A DNA stretch of 39,211 nucleotides from Porphyra umbilicalis (taxonomy: Eukaryota; Rhodophyta; Bangiophyceae; Bangiales; Bangiaceae), in assembly GCA_002049455.2 (NCBI GenBank), contig KV919255.1, positions 1 to 39,211 of the forward strand, in the 5' to 3' direction. Of the stretch, positions 38,958 through 39,211 are shown in pieces. The notes under the pieces are model-generated. The model had not been told where the DNA came from. It was given only the letters and a program-made list of their open reading frames with translations, and made no database searches. Each line of letters opens with the position of its first letter. The first letter of the stretch is position 1. The position numbers were made by a program, and so were the translations under genes.

Positions 38958-39211
38958 CGCGAGGGCCGGCGGGTGCGCAACCAGGCCCCCCTCGGTGGAG
39001 CCCCCCTCGCAAGCCGGCGGGTCCCCCACAAGGCCCCCCTCGGTGGGGCCCTCCTCGCGGGCCAACGAATCCCCGACAAGTCCCCCCCCGGTGGCGCCCC
39101 CCTCGCGGGCCGGCGGGTCCCCCCACAAGGCCTCCCTCGGTGTAGCCGCCCTCGTGGGCCGGCGGGTCCCCCACAAGGCCCCCCTCGGTGGAGCCCCCGT
39201 CGCGGGCGGGC
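38958..39211. repeat. 48-nt minisatellite running off the right edge
   Basis: Units of the form CGCGGGCCGGCGGGTCCCCC, ACAAGGCCCCCCTCGGTGG, AGCCCCCCT begin at about 38958, 39008, 39056, 39104, 39153 and 39201, the last cut by the window. Period is 48, with one unit of 49 and a slightly longer first unit. In one plus frame it encodes a Pro/Gly/Arg 16-residue repeat (GPPQGPPRWSPPR), but the 49-base copy breaks that frame. Confidence 0.85.

Overview
The window reads as a repeat-rich stretch of a GC-rich nuclear genome from a eukaryote, not a bacterium. It carries a complete Ty3/gypsy LTR retrotransposon insertion with LTRs and target-site duplication, three decayed DDE-type DNA transposases of eukaryotic families (a CMC/Plavaka-like one, a Tc1/mariner-type one and a PIF/Harbinger one), long inverted-repeat elements, minisatellites and candidate splice donors. 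The Gag, RNase H and chromodomain are of the style I associate with retroelements of oomycetes, chytrids and algae, but I cannot fix the lineage. I see no tRNA, rRNA, CRISPR array or bacterial operon.

Layout. 1-1290 (minus): the partial 3' portion of an unrecognised coding region running off the left edge. 2599-6386 (plus): a broken CMC/Plavaka-like transposase. 7895-9340 (plus): a Tc1/mariner-type transposase that keeps one frame throughout but has four internal stops. 11433-12887 (plus): a PIF/Harbinger transposase with two internal stops. 13.9-16.5 kb (minus): an unrecognised, probably intron-containing or decayed gene with an RGG-rich tail. Three tandem 10-bp palindromes lie upstream of it. 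19092-20297 (minus): another unrecognised protein gene with one in-frame stop. 21.0-26.5 kb: inverted-repeat elements, including a foldback element at about 24.86-26.54 kb and a probable MITE-like element at about 21.0-22.5 kb. 28536-36463: the LTR retrotransposon. Right end: 30-nt and 48-nt minisatellites.

The LTR element is the centrepiece. Its two 385-bp LTRs differ at only 6 positions, it is bounded by a 5-bp duplication (GTAGC), and its gag and pol lie on the minus strand. Protease and reverse transcriptase have been deleted: gag runs straight into RNase H, followed by an intact-looking DD35E integrase and a chromodomain. Between the end of pol and the 3' LTR lies a long open frame on the opposite strand (29985-31942, about 650 codons with one frameshift) that looks like a real protein and that I do not recognise. 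This layout resembles the antisense ORFs known from some plant Ty3/gypsy lineages, and it is the best candidate here for something undescribed.

Most other genes show the same decay: a frame that stays continuous over hundreds of codons, interrupted by isolated stops of all three kinds. They are best read as transposon relics and pseudogenes around one young insertion.
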